Of a DNA stretch of 64,000 bases, positions 1 through 11,700 are shown one piece after another. Origin of the DNA: Rapana venosa. Taxonomy: Eukaryota; Mollusca; Gastropoda; Neogastropoda; Muricidae. The position numbers and the translations under genes were made by a program. The notes under the pieces were generated by a model. The model saw only the letters and a list, made by a program, of their open reading frames with translations, was not told where the DNA came from and did not search any database. Each line of letters begins with the position of its first letter. Positions within the stretch are counted from its first letter, which is position 1. The stretch covers positions 10,046,535 to 10,110,534 of the forward strand of contig CM054135.1 in the NCBI GenBank assembly GCA_028751875.1. Reading direction: 5' to 3'.

Positions 1-1070
1 ACATTGTTTCTTTTCTTCTTTTTTTTTTTTCACACTAAGAACTAACTGTGAAAGATTGAATTGAAGAGAGGAACAAAAGCGATGGACATAAGTGCATATA
101 GACACATACATGCCTGCACATGCATATATATCATCTTACCCTTGCAAATTATAGCATGCACACCCTTAGATATGGAAGTTCACACATGTGTGCATGCACA
201 CACAGACACACATAAAGACACACATACACACACACAATCAAGGTTGCTGTTAAATAAATTTATCGTTTGTTCAATCACTCTCTGTTGCTCTGTGTGAATG
301 TATAGAACCAATGAGAGAGCTTGCACATGCTAGTATTGTAGCACATTTGGATGTACAAACCATTCAGACAAAAAAAAGGATGATCTGGAAAATGATTAAG
401 CATAGGTGTTCTGTCATGGTAGTGTGTTATTGGAGTGTAGGGTTTTCTTCTTGCTCAGACTGCTCTGAAAAAACAACAACCACCACCAAACAAACAAAAC
501 CCCAAACCAAACGAAACCTAACTCACCCACACAACCAACCACCGAACTAACATCACCACATCAGAGAGGATCAGTACAGGAGTAGAAACATTGGGTTTGG
601 AGTGGGGGTAAGGTGTTAAAAAAAAAAAAAAAAGCAAACGTACGACTGTTGCTGCTGTCATGCACAGTTTATCTTTCACTCAAGCCTGCAAAAAAAAAAA
701 AACCACCAAAAAATCAAACCCAAAAACTGCATGACTCATCTCAAATCTTGATAGGATTATACAGTTGTTGCTTTTTTTTGTGCCCCCAGGGCACCAACAT
801 TTAAGAAAAAGTGTTGTAATTAATCGCATGCAACCACTAATCGTTTTCTTCTTTTTTGTGTGTTGTTGTGGTCTCTCCTCACCGTTCCTGTCCCTTGCTT
901 TGCGTGTCGCAAGTTTTTGTCGTCGTTTTGAGTTTCGAAAGAATAGCTATCTTTCCTTGTGTGCTGATGTGACCACCACCACCACCACCACCACCATATC
1001 TGTTGTTGGTGTTGCTCGTTGTATGTATGTGTGTGTGTGTGCTTTAGTTGTGGCTGTGTTTTGTTTCTAG
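1..1070 (+). other. Intron (3' part) upstream of the first exon in the window
   Basis: This is AT-rich non-coding sequence with CA repeats near 180-240, poly-A tracts near 615-635 and 690-705, and a CAC triplet run near 970-997. It ends in a pyrimidine tract and the acceptor ttgtttctag at 1061-1070. No coding exon was recognised. Confidence 0.8.
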
Positions 1071-1655
1071 CAACCCGAGCCTGTGGTAATGGCCGAGCTG
1101 TTCCCCACTCAGACCGGTCAGTTTGGCACGGTGGAGGGCAGCGCCCCCCTGTGGCGCGATTCCTTTGTTAGCACTGAGTCTATCCCGCCTGTCTCCCCCG
1201 AAAAGCTCACTGCCCAGACCTTTACCCCCGACTCCCTGACCCCGGACAGCGCTGAGGTCAAGACTCCCCAGTGGCAGGAGGCGGTCATCAGCGCCAAGAC
1301 CGCTCCCCGCGTTAGCCAAGAACCCATGAGGGCCAGGTCCCACGCCCCTAACGATGCAGTGGCTGCTGTGGAGGAGGAGGAGTCCCCCAGGTGGACCAAA
1401 GTGGTGTATGCCGGCACCAGGACCGGCCCAGACTCTGCCTCAGAGAGCGTGGACGCCGACAGCGTGAGCATGCTTCCGGACGATTCCGTTCCTCCGGGCT
1501 CCGCAGGGAGGAAGGAGGTGGAGTGGACTCCCCTGTCGGCGGCGTCGGTGGGGGGGGAAATGAAGGGGGTGGAGCTGATCCCCATCACCGTGTCAGAGTT
1601 CAGAGACGGGGCGCTGGTTCCTGTCTCTGCCGCTGAAGGAAGAGCGCCCACACAA
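1071..1655 (+). CDS. ANK: Ankyrin exon: 195-residue linker before ZU5, with four Trp-centred repeats
   Basis: The exon runs from the acceptor ttctag (1065-1070) to the donor GTAATG (1656) and has exactly 195 codons, phase 0 at both ends, so it can be skipped without changing frame. It begins QPEPVVMAELFPTQ and ends EGRAPTQ. The protein is rich in Ser, Pro, Thr, Val and acidic residues and is probably disordered. Tryptophans at residues 28, 68, 108 and 152 sit in matching contexts (APLWRDSFVS, TPQWQEAVIS, SPRWTKVVYA, VEWTPLSAAS). The first three are spaced exactly 40 residues apart, so the exon grew by internal duplication. I do not recognise this repeat in other ankyrins. Its place between the ANK repeats and ZU5 is inferred from its position and phase. 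Several long antisense frames across it are shadows of its GC-rich codon use. A neuronal or giant-type isoform insert is possible but not shown. Confidence 0.8.
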
Positions 1656-2767
1656 GTAATGACACCCAGGGGCCGGTAGATGCAGTGTCATGGCGGTAGT
1701 CCTTGCTTTTGGCGTAGTGGCTGTACTCCGTAGCAGGATTTCCTCGCCGCGTTTTAAACGCTTCAGTTCTGTTCATGAGTGGTGGCTTGGAAGTACTCGT
1801 ATATATATCACTGCATTTACTGCTTTTTCTGGAAGCTAACCGTTGTAACCTCAGCTTTATTATCCGCAGAAAACTGCAAAAAGCTGCTGGCGATATAAGT
1901 CAGAGCCGCGTAACATGACTTGTACCTAACTCGATTCTTCGCTGGCATTTTTTTTGTATTTGAAAGCTTTGCGGAGAAAACGTCATTTGCGATGCTGCCA
2001 AGAAACCTCTTTCTTCCTGAACAATCAGTATATGCGTGTGTGTATACATGTATGTGTATATGTATATATATAATCTGTCCATTTCTTGCTTGGTGGGGTT
2101 GACCAGAAGAGGAGAGGTGCATTAGCAGCCCCTCCTTGAAGTAGAGGGGCCTTCTCTTCTCTTTCTCCTCCCTCCTGTTTCTCAGCAACCTCAACTCTTG
2201 CTCCATTCTCCCCTCTTTCTCCTCCCTCCCTTCCTTTTCTCCCCCTCTCTGCCTCTCCCTCTCCCCCCCCTCCTCCCCATCCTCATCCTCCTCTTCCTCT
2301 CTGCGCCTCCCTCAGCCTCCATTTCCTTTTTATCACGACACCAGTTGTCGGTCATCCAGTAGTTGTCAGTCACTGTGTGCATTTTATATGATTGACACTT
2401 GGCTTTTTGTTTTTTTGTTTTTGTTTTTTTTGTTGGCTTAGCTGGTTCTGATTTTAACATGATGGAGATGGGGTTTAAATCGTGATTAAAAATCTTCTTT
2501 TTCTTCCTCAGAAAAACTGGTGTGTGTGTTTTACTAAAACAAAGTGTAGGTCAGGGTTTTGTAAGGTATAACCGAAAGGTATTTATTTATATCTGGTTGT
2601 ATGCTGGTACTTTTTAAATTTAAATAAGAAGAAGAAATCTTGATTTGCTCAAGACATTTAAGTAGTAGACATAGTGTGTGTTGGGGTTTTTTTGCTTTGT
2701 TTTTTTTAAACATTTCTTTTTGGTGAGACTTTAACCATACTAAGGGAGGGGGGGTTGTAATGGAGAA

Positions 2768-2813
<46 letters not shown>

Positions 2814-4913
2814 AAGTGGGTTTTGGGGAGGAGGGGGGTGGGGGTTGCTAGTAACAGTTAGTTTTAGCAGTACTGCTGACAATGCTGCCTTTTGTTCTGT
2901 AGGAAAAACACAACACACAGTGTGCATCAATTTTTTTGGGTACATGCCTGTGGTATGATAGATACTGATGTAAAGAGGACTGTGAAGCAGTTTCAAAATC
3001 TACAATACATGAATGATAATGATAATTCCCAATGTGCTGAAATATACAGACTAGGTTATCAGAGCCATCTGCTGTCTCTGAGTGCCTCTAAAGGAATGGA
3101 TATGTTAGCGTATCAAAATGTGTAATGTGTGTAGGTGTGTGTGTGTGTGTAAGCTGTGCATACAAACACACACATGCATTCAGAAAGTGTGTGTTTGTGG
3201 ATATAACAATTTCATTCTAAATTGCAAAATTAAACATTTGGTTTAGTATCATTTTCTAACAAACAGGCAGTAGTACATAGCTATTTCGTATTCTTCTTAG
3301 AAATTTGGTAGAATAGCTTGCAAACTTAAACATGTGCTGACTTTCTTTGATATCATCCTGTTTTTATTCCATTACATTTATCTCAGCTTTAAAAAAAATC
3401 ATCAGTTCATTGATTCATCTCTTTTCTTCTTTTTCATTTGATTACATATATCTCAGCTTTTTACAAAATAATTCTCATTGATTCATTTTTTTTCTTCTAA
3501 CCTTTATTTGTGAAGTTAAATTATATTGTAGTGAGATGATGAGATTGAAACTGCAAAGCATTAGAGAAAATTGGCTTAAAAAAACCCAAAACTTTCCTTT
3601 GACTTCTCTCTCTCTCTCTCTTTCTCTCTTTCTCTCTCTCTTTCTCTCTCTCCCCTCCCTCCCTCAACTTAAATGATATAATTAAGGAAATGATAGTAAG
3701 TAGAATATGCAGTGAAAATTGTTTGAAAAGGAACTAATGTCATTCTTTCTGTGTGTCTTTGGGGGTAACACAACCAAAAGCTGTTATGATAAAATCATGT
3801 ATATGATGAAACCACATGGTGTATAATTGCTGTTTTGGAACATCAGGATTTGGTGTGATATGTGTCTCTGTTTTTCATTTCTACCGAGGTGGACAAATAC
3901 TTTTCATCTCTACCAAGTTAGACAAATACTTTTGACATGACGAGACCAAATACTGTAAGTAGGTTGAATGCAAAGACGACACTCAATAAATGACAAGACT
4001 GAACAAAACCATAACTTTTTTTTTCTTACAGAAATGACCACAAATGTAATTTTTTGATAGATTTTTGGAAGAGTAGTTTTTAGTCTGCAAATTTGATAAA
4101 AGTGGCTTAACTTAATATACAGTCATATCTTGATGAAAAATATAGTGATAAAAAAAAAATCTTATCATGAAGTAATGACTTTTTGAAGCATTATAGTTTT
4201 CTTTTTAGAGTAGTGGCCTTTTTATGATTAAGTCTGAATGGTTAATTTCTATATCCTGTTGGATTTGACGTCTGATTTACAGAAAGCAAAAGAACGTTAC
4301 TTTGGGTGATCCTGAATCGAGTGACAGTAATGTACATGGTTGATGGTTGAAAAGTTTATATTTGATATTACAAAGGCAAGATACATATGTTTAAAAGTTT
4401 GCACTCATAAATACGTGTAGTGTTATGTTTCTAGGCAGGCTTATGTCTGTTGATGCTCTTATGCATCATACAGAAATATGTATAAGCATAAATGTAAAAT
4501 AAAATGAAAATTATACACATGCACATGAACCACACTCAGGCATGCATACACAAATATGCTCTCACACACTGTTTTTTTAATATCTGATATCTAAAACAGT
4601 TACCTTTTTCTTCTCAGTCTTCTTCTCTGTTCAGTACCAACCTAGTTTTGAAGCTCACAAACGATCCTCTGTACAGATATCCGAAATAAACCTGTACATC
4701 TTAAAGCACATAAATGAACCATGTACATTTATCTATATTTTAGAGCACAAAGGTTAGAGAATGCACATATCTTCAAAATGAACCATGTTCGCCTTCAAGC
4801 ACATACAACAGAGAATGTACAGCAATGAACCATGCACACCTTCAAACACAGAACACAACTTTTTCAGTTAATCCAATAAATTAAAAAGAATTAACAAAAG
4901 AATCTGTTCAGAT

Positions 4914-4956
<43 letters not shown>

Positions 4957-4981
4957 AACACACACACACACACACACACAC

Positions 4982-5018
<37 letters not shown>

Positions 5019-5366
5019 ATCTGTTCAGAATAACCACAACACACACACACACACACACAACACACACACAACACACACACACACAACACACACACACACA
5101 ACACACACACACACACACACAACACACACACACACACAAAAACACACACACACACACACCCACACCCACCCACACACACACACACACGCACACACCCACA
5201 CACCAAAGAGAAATCGTCTAAATATCACTTAGAGTGATCAGACGTTAAATTGAAGACAACAACAACAACACCAAAGAAATGTATATTGCGAAGAAGACCG
5301 CCGCTAGTCAGGACAGAGGATTGACGGGGGTCTGTCCCCTGGTGGTGGTGTCTTCTCCTCCCCCAG
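1656..5366 (+). other. Intron
   Basis: A 3.7-kb intron. It contains a CT-rich stretch (2140-2330), a (GT)n run (2771-2811), CT runs (3606-3660), long AT-rich unique sequence (3660-4900) and a CA block (4916-5203). It ends in the pyrimidine-rich acceptor tcctcccccag at 5356-5366. No exon was recognised. Confidence 0.8.
4916..5203. repeat. (CA)n microsatellite block, compound
   Basis: About 290 bp of CA dinucleotides, interrupted by 'cacaacac' slips and by two copies of a short unique piece (atctgttcag, near 4901 and 5020). The duplicated unique piece shows that the block grew by segmental duplication as well as by slippage. Cysteine/valine-rich frames across it are artefacts. Confidence 0.95.
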
Positions 5367-5555
5367 GACTACATGGAGGCGCAGCAGATGAGCCAGTCCT
5401 TCACGCAGTCCTACAGCGCAGCGCCCCCTCGCTTTGACGGACGCCTGCCGGCAGGGGGAGACCAGCAGCGCTTCTCCTCCTACAGCGGCCCCTTCCTTCA
5501 GCACCACCTTCGACCCCGACAACATCCCCGTGGACCGCTCCCCCGTCTACTCTGG
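5367..5555 (+). CDS. ANK: Ankyrin exon: linker immediately before ZU5, with an apparent +1 frame break
   Basis: The acceptor is cccccag (5360-5366) and the donor is GTGAGT (5556). The upstream exon ends in phase 0, and the first half reads in that frame as DYMEAQQMSQSFTQSYS through RFSSYSGP. The last part is ankyrin-like only in the next frame, FSTTFDPDNIPVDRSPVYS, ending in phase 2 as the ZU5 exon requires. The exon is 189 nt but should be 3n+2, so one base is extra or two are missing within about 5488-5500 (ggccccttccttc). A sequencing or assembly indel in the C/T-rich stretch is the simplest explanation. Alternative acceptors at 5420-5421, 5453-5454 or 5459-5460 would also keep the second frame open. 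The segment leads directly into the spectrin-binding domain and has no recognised domain of its own. Confidence 0.85.
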
Positions 5556-5570
5556 GTGAGTGTGCGGTCC

Positions 5571-6110
5571 CTCTGTGTGTGTGTTGGGGTGGGGGGGGGG
5601 GGGTGGGGGGGGGGGGGGGCGAGGTGGGTGTGTGTGTGGGGGTAAGGGGGTGAGGTGGGTCCTCTGTGTGGCATGTGTGTGTTGGGGTGGGGGGGGGGGG
5701 GGGGAGTGGGGTGAGTGTGTGTGGGGGGTAGGGGGGGTGAGTGTGGGGTCCTCTGTGGCTCTGTGTGTGTGTGTGTAGGGGGTGGGGGGGTGAGTGTGGG
5801 GGGACGGTGTGTGAGTGTGTGTGTTTTGTGGTGGGTGTGTGTGTGGTGGGAGGTGGGGGGGGTGGTGAGTGAGTGTGTGTGGGTTGGGGGTGGGTTTGGT
5901 GTGTGTGGATGGGTGGGTGATTGAGTGTGTGGGGGGTGAATGAGAGTGTGGGTGGGTGAATGAGTGGGTGGGTGGGTGAGTGAATGTGTGTGTTTTATGT
6001 GGGTTTTGTTGTTGTGTGGGTGGACGTGTTTGTGAGAGTGTGTGGGTGTGAGTGTGGGTCAAAGTCAAATTTTTATCAAACTTTTATGGGTGAGTGGTGT
6101 GTGTGTGTGT
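5571..6110. repeat. G/T-rich degenerate minisatellite at the start of an intron
   Basis: This is made of variable units of the type gtgtgtgttggggtggggg, with G runs of 8 or more near 5590-5620 and 5690-5705 on the RNA-like strand. It starts about 15 bp after the splice donor. The G runs could form quadruplexes in DNA or pre-mRNA (inference). Confidence 0.9.
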
Positions 6111-7886
6111 GAATGAGTGGGAGAAGGGGAGGGGTGAGGTGAATATATGTTGGGGGAAAGACAAGGTGATTGTGTGCATGCATTTGTGTGTGTATGGTTT
6201 TGGGGTTTCCAAAGCATGTTTGTGTGTGCACTGGTATGGGAGCATACATGTGTGAGTTTGTGGAAGAGCAAATTTTGTGTGTGTGTGTGTGTGTGCAGGC
6301 AAACATGTTGTCTGCATATGTTTGTTACATAAGAGCACATATTTGACGAACAGCAACGTGAGACAGCTGTTGGTAGATGAAGAATATGATGAGATATACT
6401 TTGATACTGAACACCATGTATATACACATCATTCATCAACAGTATTATCTGGACATTTTTTATGAGCTAACAAGAAAGCGGATGAAATCAGTTTGAGAGT
6501 TATTGATTTTACAAATAGAGACATAAGCATTAGACTAGAATACGGATTTGTTTTGTTTAGATTTCCATCTGTTCAGAGTTGGTTTTTTTTAAAAAAGTGT
6601 GAACATCTGTTTTTGTACTATGCAAGTTCAGTTCTCATTTATTGGCCGCTTTTATTTACACAAGTTAAAAGGGTGCAATATGTGCATGAAAATAACTACA
6701 TCCATGCATTTAAATTTTCCTGAAAATGATTGATATATCCCATCTTCCAGAATGTGAAAATCCATGCATGGAAATCACTTAGAATAAATCAATATCTAAC
6801 AGAGAAGGGAAAAAAATCTGGCTATGTAAAGAAAGAAAAGCCCAACAACCCCCCTCTCCACAGAGGAAGACATAACTACATGAGATCTGCGGCTACACCC
6901 CCCTGTGTATGTTTTGGTCTGTGTCTTGCTGATTCAGTTCCGTTATTCCTCTGTATCACTATGCCAGTGTAAATGGCTTTGGCTGACCTTTTTTATAACC
7001 AGAGTTTAATTTTAATCCTGTTTTTGTTTTTGCTGCACTTCCATTCCAAGTCACACACTTGCATGCATGCGTGTAAAGGTGCATGCGTGCACATGGCAAG
7101 GACCAATGTACACACTCTTGCAATCACAGTGCACATGCATATACATGCAGCATGCAGATATATAATATATATACGTACATAAATGAATCACGCACTTGCA
7201 TGCATGCATGCATGGTTTCTGTCATGCATACACATGTGCATGCATACTCACACTCACACACACTCACACTACCCTCACATGAACAACTGCTAAAGATGAT
7301 TTTTTGGTACCACCTGTAAAGTTAAAGAAAAAAATGATCTGTTCTTACTATTTCTTTCTTTACAGAGCAGAACCACATAATTATAGTTTGGCATCATTAT
7401 AACTGTTATGTTTTAGTTACATGAAGAATTGTAGACTTTGTTTATTTTGGAAGGAGTTGTCAGTGAAAACACAATCTCCTGCACAGTTCTGCACACTTGT
7501 GTTTACTGGCTGTCTGTCAAGCCTGTCACAGAGTCTGTTCACTCAGCTGGAATCAGGGATTGAAACAAATTTTTTAAAAAAAACCCAAAACAGTGACTCT
7601 AGCTGGGAAATGTGAAGGCTCTGCTTTTTTGTAACTTTTGGAGGATTTTTTTTTCAGAGGGGAGGGGTGAGGGTGGGGGGGAGTCATAATTCAGAAGCTG
7701 GACAATAATCTTGTTTTTGTTCTGTTTTGTTTTGTTGTTTGGTTGTTTTTGTGTGTTTTTTTAAACCATCTTTTAGAAAAGGTTATTCATATTTGTTGAC
7801 TAAGGCTGTACAGTTACAGAACTAAAAGCGATAACTGAAAGTTGCCATTGACAAAGCTGTTTCACCTTGGACAAGCTCATCAGCCT

Positions 7887-7890
<4 letters not shown>

Positions 7891-7927
<37 letters not shown>

Positions 7928-7951
7928 TATATAATATATATATATATATCC
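7891..7951. repeat. (TA)n microsatellite
   Basis: About 60 bp of alternating T and A with single-base slips, preceded by gcctggca and followed by tccc. It is self-complementary simple sequence with no gene. Confidence 0.95.
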
Positions 7952-9288
7952 CATGTCAGCTGCAAGGAATGTTCTCCCATTCACACATGAAGCAACTTCA
8001 TGGCAAAATAAAAACAAACAAAAAACCAATTCTAACAAACAGAAACAAGCAACTTAACCAAAACACCACCTCCAAAATATAACAAAGTTATAAAAAAACA
8101 ACCAACCAAACCACCCTAACTTTGATCCTGTCAGTGATTTTCTTTCAGAGAATATCTAAAAAGAAACATGAGTTTATTCATTCATTAAGAAATGAAACAA
8201 GAAAAAAACCCTCAAAAAGTAAAGCCAAAAAATAATGAATGAAGTATAGAAAACTCGCACAAACCAGGGCTAATAAGAGCAACAACAACAACAAGTAAGA
8301 ACACAATACCCAGGTGTTTGGTAGAACAAATTAAATTTGTTTTTATTCTAAAACCTTTCTTCAGGCTAAAAAAAGTAACTGTTTCATTCTGTGGTTGGAG
8401 CTGGTTGAAAAAGATTGTGAGTGGAGTTGGAAGTTGCTGGTAACAGTGCAGGCTGTACTGTACTATGGTGACTGTGGAGGAGAGTGCATACATCACTGAT
8501 GATCTATATATCATTAGCTAAGTCAGGAAATTGGTGGCTGATACTGATAGTGAGTGCTGTGAGTAACCTACATGTGTGTGTGTGTGTGTGTGTTTGGTAA
8601 CTGGTAGCAAACTGAAGTGGAAGAGGTAACTAACTGGATGTTGTGTGTAGCTCCCAGAGTGTATATAGCATAACGTTTCTGTTTTTCAGCTGTGGTTTTC
8701 AGTGTTGTCAGTGATGATGATGATGGTGGTGTTGTCCTCTATACATGTGCATGTGTTTGTCAGAGATAGGGTGGGATTCTTTCTCACTGTGTCTGTCTTT
8801 TCTATGTCTCTGTCTCTGTCTGTCTGTCTCTCTCTGTCCGTTTGTCTGTCTGTCTCCCTAGCTCTCTCTCTCTGAACTCTGAACTCTGAAGTAGTGGCCT
8901 AAGGCCAATGTGCATTTAAACCATTTCAGAGTTCTCTCCCCCCCCCTCTCTCTCTCTCCCTCTCTCTCAGCTACTCTTTTTATCTTCAGAAGAGAAAATA
9001 AAGGGAGGGGGGTGTCTAGAATCACATATGGTTGGAGCTTTTGTTGTTGTTTTGTTTGTTCGATTGTCAAAATTGGCTCATGTGACGTTTCCTTTAAAAA
9101 AAAAAAAATCTATCTATTTAAAAAAAAAAGTTTTTCCTGTATCTGTCGACCTCTCTTTGTCTGTGTCTTTCTTTATCTCTGTCTCTGTTTCTTTCTTCTT
9201 CATAGTTAGAGAAAAACATATTGGTCCCTCTCAGTGAATATTTGTGACTTTTTAATATATTTATTATATAAACCCCTTTAGAATAGTT

Positions 9289-9531
9289 AAGCAGCGTCTA
9301 CCACTTGGATGGGTGACCGTTTGCGCGCCTTGGCTTCAGTTCAGCCCCCCCCACTTCCAGTTCACCCAGCTGTAAATGGGTACCTGCCCTCTTTAGGGTC
9401 AGGGAAGGTAAAGCAGCGAGGGAGAGGAGATGGGCGCTGCCCTCAGTAGGCTGGCCCCTAGAGAAGTAAGGTCTCTGACGCCTCGCTCCCCTATGACCTT
9501 ATAGGTTATGTGACACCTTCACCTTACCTTA
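9289..9531 (+). mobile_element. 5S/tRNA chimeric SINE, 5'-truncated, with 14-bp target duplication
   Basis: The element is flanked by a perfect 14-bp direct repeat, cctttagaatagtt, at 9275-9288 and 9532-9545, which marks target-primed insertion. It starts inside the 5S-like part (aagcagcgtc, then ttggatgggtgaccg), continues through the body (gggtacctgccctctttagg, taaagcagcgagggagagga) and ends in a short ctt/acc-rich tail. It matches the copies at 63383-63680 (+) and 37821-38052 (-). The truncation removed the tRNA-like head, so this copy is probably not transcribed from its own promoter. Confidence 0.9.
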
Positions 9532-10284
9532 CCTTTAGAATAGTTTGCTGCTCTGCGGAGTTGTGTCAGACAGGAAATAGTGTTGTATGTGAGAAAGACA
9601 GTAGCTGGCCTACTCATCTGCTTCATTGGTGTTTGAAGTGTAGCAGTACACAGTTCGTCATTGTCAAGCTTGCTTTCTGTTGCTTTGTGGCAAAAAGTAT
9701 ATTTTGATATTAAAACGCAAGACTTTTCTTTCCTGTACAGAAAACTGTTGTAGAGCTAGCCTGCCTTGAATTTTGGGGAGCCCTTTCTATCTCTGTGAAA
9801 CAGACGAAATCAAAGTTGATTCGTAGCTAGCTGTACTGATGTTATAGGCACAGATTTGTAGACTAACTGTCACATTGCTGTATACTGAGCTAATTGAAAA
9901 GACCATCATTCAGAACCAGACAAGTGTGGAGACGTGAATGTGGTTTATACATCATACCTGTATGCATGATTTCACACAATCAGAGCACTGCCTGTTTGTT
10001 TTTTTAAGCTGTGTCAAAATGGACTGCACTTCTCTCCTCTGCCATTCTGTTCTCTCTTTTCACAAATCACTTTCAAAGCTTGCTTATCTCCTTCATGTAC
10101 AGAGTCCAGAGCACTTTTCTGGGTTGTTTATTTTTATGTTCCAATGTTCACACAATGCATGTGCTTTTATTATTTCATGTTGCTCAGTGTGTGTGTGTTT
10201 GTGCATGCGAGTGTGTGTGTGTGTGTGAGAGTGTGTGTGAGTATGCATGCATACATATTTATGTGACGCATGTGACTGTGCACG

Positions 10285-10470
10285 CAGGACATCTTGCGCA
10301 CACGTTAAATCCTGTTCTGCTTTTCATAAGAGTAGGCCATTGTGTACCGGTGGGAACAGATGACAGAATTTACAAAACCGCATACACACGGGGACTGGAT
10401 GTAAAAAAAAAGCACATAAGTGCTTATTCCATTATCCTCGATATAAAAGAATTAAATAAAAAAAAAATTT
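10285..10470 (+). mobile_element. tRNA-derived SINE (family B), 3' portion
   Basis: It shares cgcacacgttaaatcctgtt, gagtaggccattgtg, accgcatacacacgggga and the 3' end 'tgcttattccattatcctcg...ataaaagaa' with the copies at 36137-36413, 46645-46999 and 47040-47290. The tRNA-like head is missing. An A-rich tail follows. Confidence 0.85.
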
Positions 10471-10686
10471 CAATGTGATTTTTTTTTTATAGTGTGTGCA
10501 TATATCATCAGAGAGTATAGTTTATAGGGCCGGCAGTACATTTAATATACTGTAAAACATGATGGATCATTGTAGTTGTTTGTCTGTTCTGTTTATCTGT
10601 TTGGGTGGCTGTTGGGGTTTATTGTACTCCTTTGTGCTAATGCTGTCTGTCTATTGATCAGACCCCACTGCCTCCCTGTCCCCATT

Positions 10687-10759
10687 TTCTCTCTTTCTCT
10701 TCTAGAGCGCGCTCTCTCTCTCCCTCTCTCTCTCTCTTCTCCTCTCTCTCTCTCTCTCT

Positions 10760-10795
<36 letters not shown>

Positions 10796-10802
10796 CCTCT
10801 CC

Positions 10803-10838
<36 letters not shown>

Positions 10839-11039
10839 TTCTCTCTCTCCCTCCCTCCCTCTCCCCCCCCTCTCTCTCTTGCTCTCTCTCTCCTCTCTCT
10901 CTCTCTCCCTCCCTCCCTCCCTCCCTCCCTCCCTCCTCTCTCTCTCTCTCTTCCTCCTTTCCTCTCTCTCTCTCTCTCTCTCTTTCTCTCTTTCTCTCTC
11001 TCCCTCCCTCCCTCCCTCCCTCTCCCTCTCTCTCTCTCT

Positions 11040-11079
<40 letters not shown>

Positions 11080-11506
11080 TCTCTCTCTCTCCCTCCCTCC
11101 CTCTCCCCCTCTCTCTCTCTCTTCTCTCCTCTCTCTCTCTCTCTCTCCCTCCCTCCTCTCTCCCTCTCTCCTCTCTCCTCTCTCCCTCCCTCCCTCTCCC
11201 CCTCCTCCCTCTCCCTCTCTCTCTCCTCCCTCCCTCTCTCCCTCTCCCTCCTCTCCCTCCCTCTCTCCCTCTCTCTCTCTCTCTCCCTCCCTCCCTCTCC
11301 CCCCTCTCTCTCCCTCCTCCCTCCCCTCTCCCCTCTCTCTCTCTCTCCCTCCCTCCCTCTCCTCTCTCTCTCTCTCCCTCCTCTCCCTCTCCTCTCTCTC
11401 TCTCTCTCCCTCTCCCTCTCCCTCTCCTCTCTCTCTCTCTCTCTCTCCCTCCCTCCTCTCCTCTCTCTCTTACTCTCTCTCTCTCTCTCCTCTCTCTCGC
11501 TTCCTC
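10687..11506. repeat. 0.8-kb polypyrimidine (CT)n/(CCCT)n tract
   Basis: About 820 bp is almost pure C/T on the + strand, built of ctctct runs broken by ccctccct blocks and a ctgt run near 10760-10785. It lies in the middle of the pre-ZU5 intron. Mirror-symmetric homopurine/homopyrimidine DNA of this length can form intramolecular triplexes. Long Ser/Leu and Arg/Glu frames on the two strands come only from the repeat. Confidence 0.97.
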
Positions 11507-11605
11507 TGAACATTCAAGCTAGTGTTCAGAAGAGAGCCATTCAGAGTCTACTGTACACCCTGGAAATTTTAATTAGTGTGTGTGTGTGTGATTAGTATTA
11601 TTGTT

Positions 11606-11700
11606 ATCATTCTTTTACTTCGAGATAATGGGTAGCATCATGTGGCTTTTTACACTAGTCCCATGTGCCTGTGGTTTTGTCAATTTTGTCACCGTTTGTG
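11606..11700 (-). mobile_element. tRNA-derived SINE (family B) 3' remnant, inverted
   Basis: 'ttcttttacttcgagataat', 'catgtggctttttacactag' and 'tgtggttttgtcaattttgt' are diverged reverse complements of the family-B 3' end seen at 46670-46765. The remnant runs directly into a GT microsatellite at its 5S-distal side. Confidence 0.65.

Noticed and set aside
1118..1651. 177-codon antisense frame across the first exon
   Set aside because: Shadow of a GC-rich sense exon that has splice sites and the correct phase.
10576..11595. 339-codon Leu/Ser-rich frame on + and 306-codon Arg/Glu frame on -
   Set aside because: Both come entirely from the polypyrimidine tract; no splice sites, no domain, extreme two- or three-residue composition.
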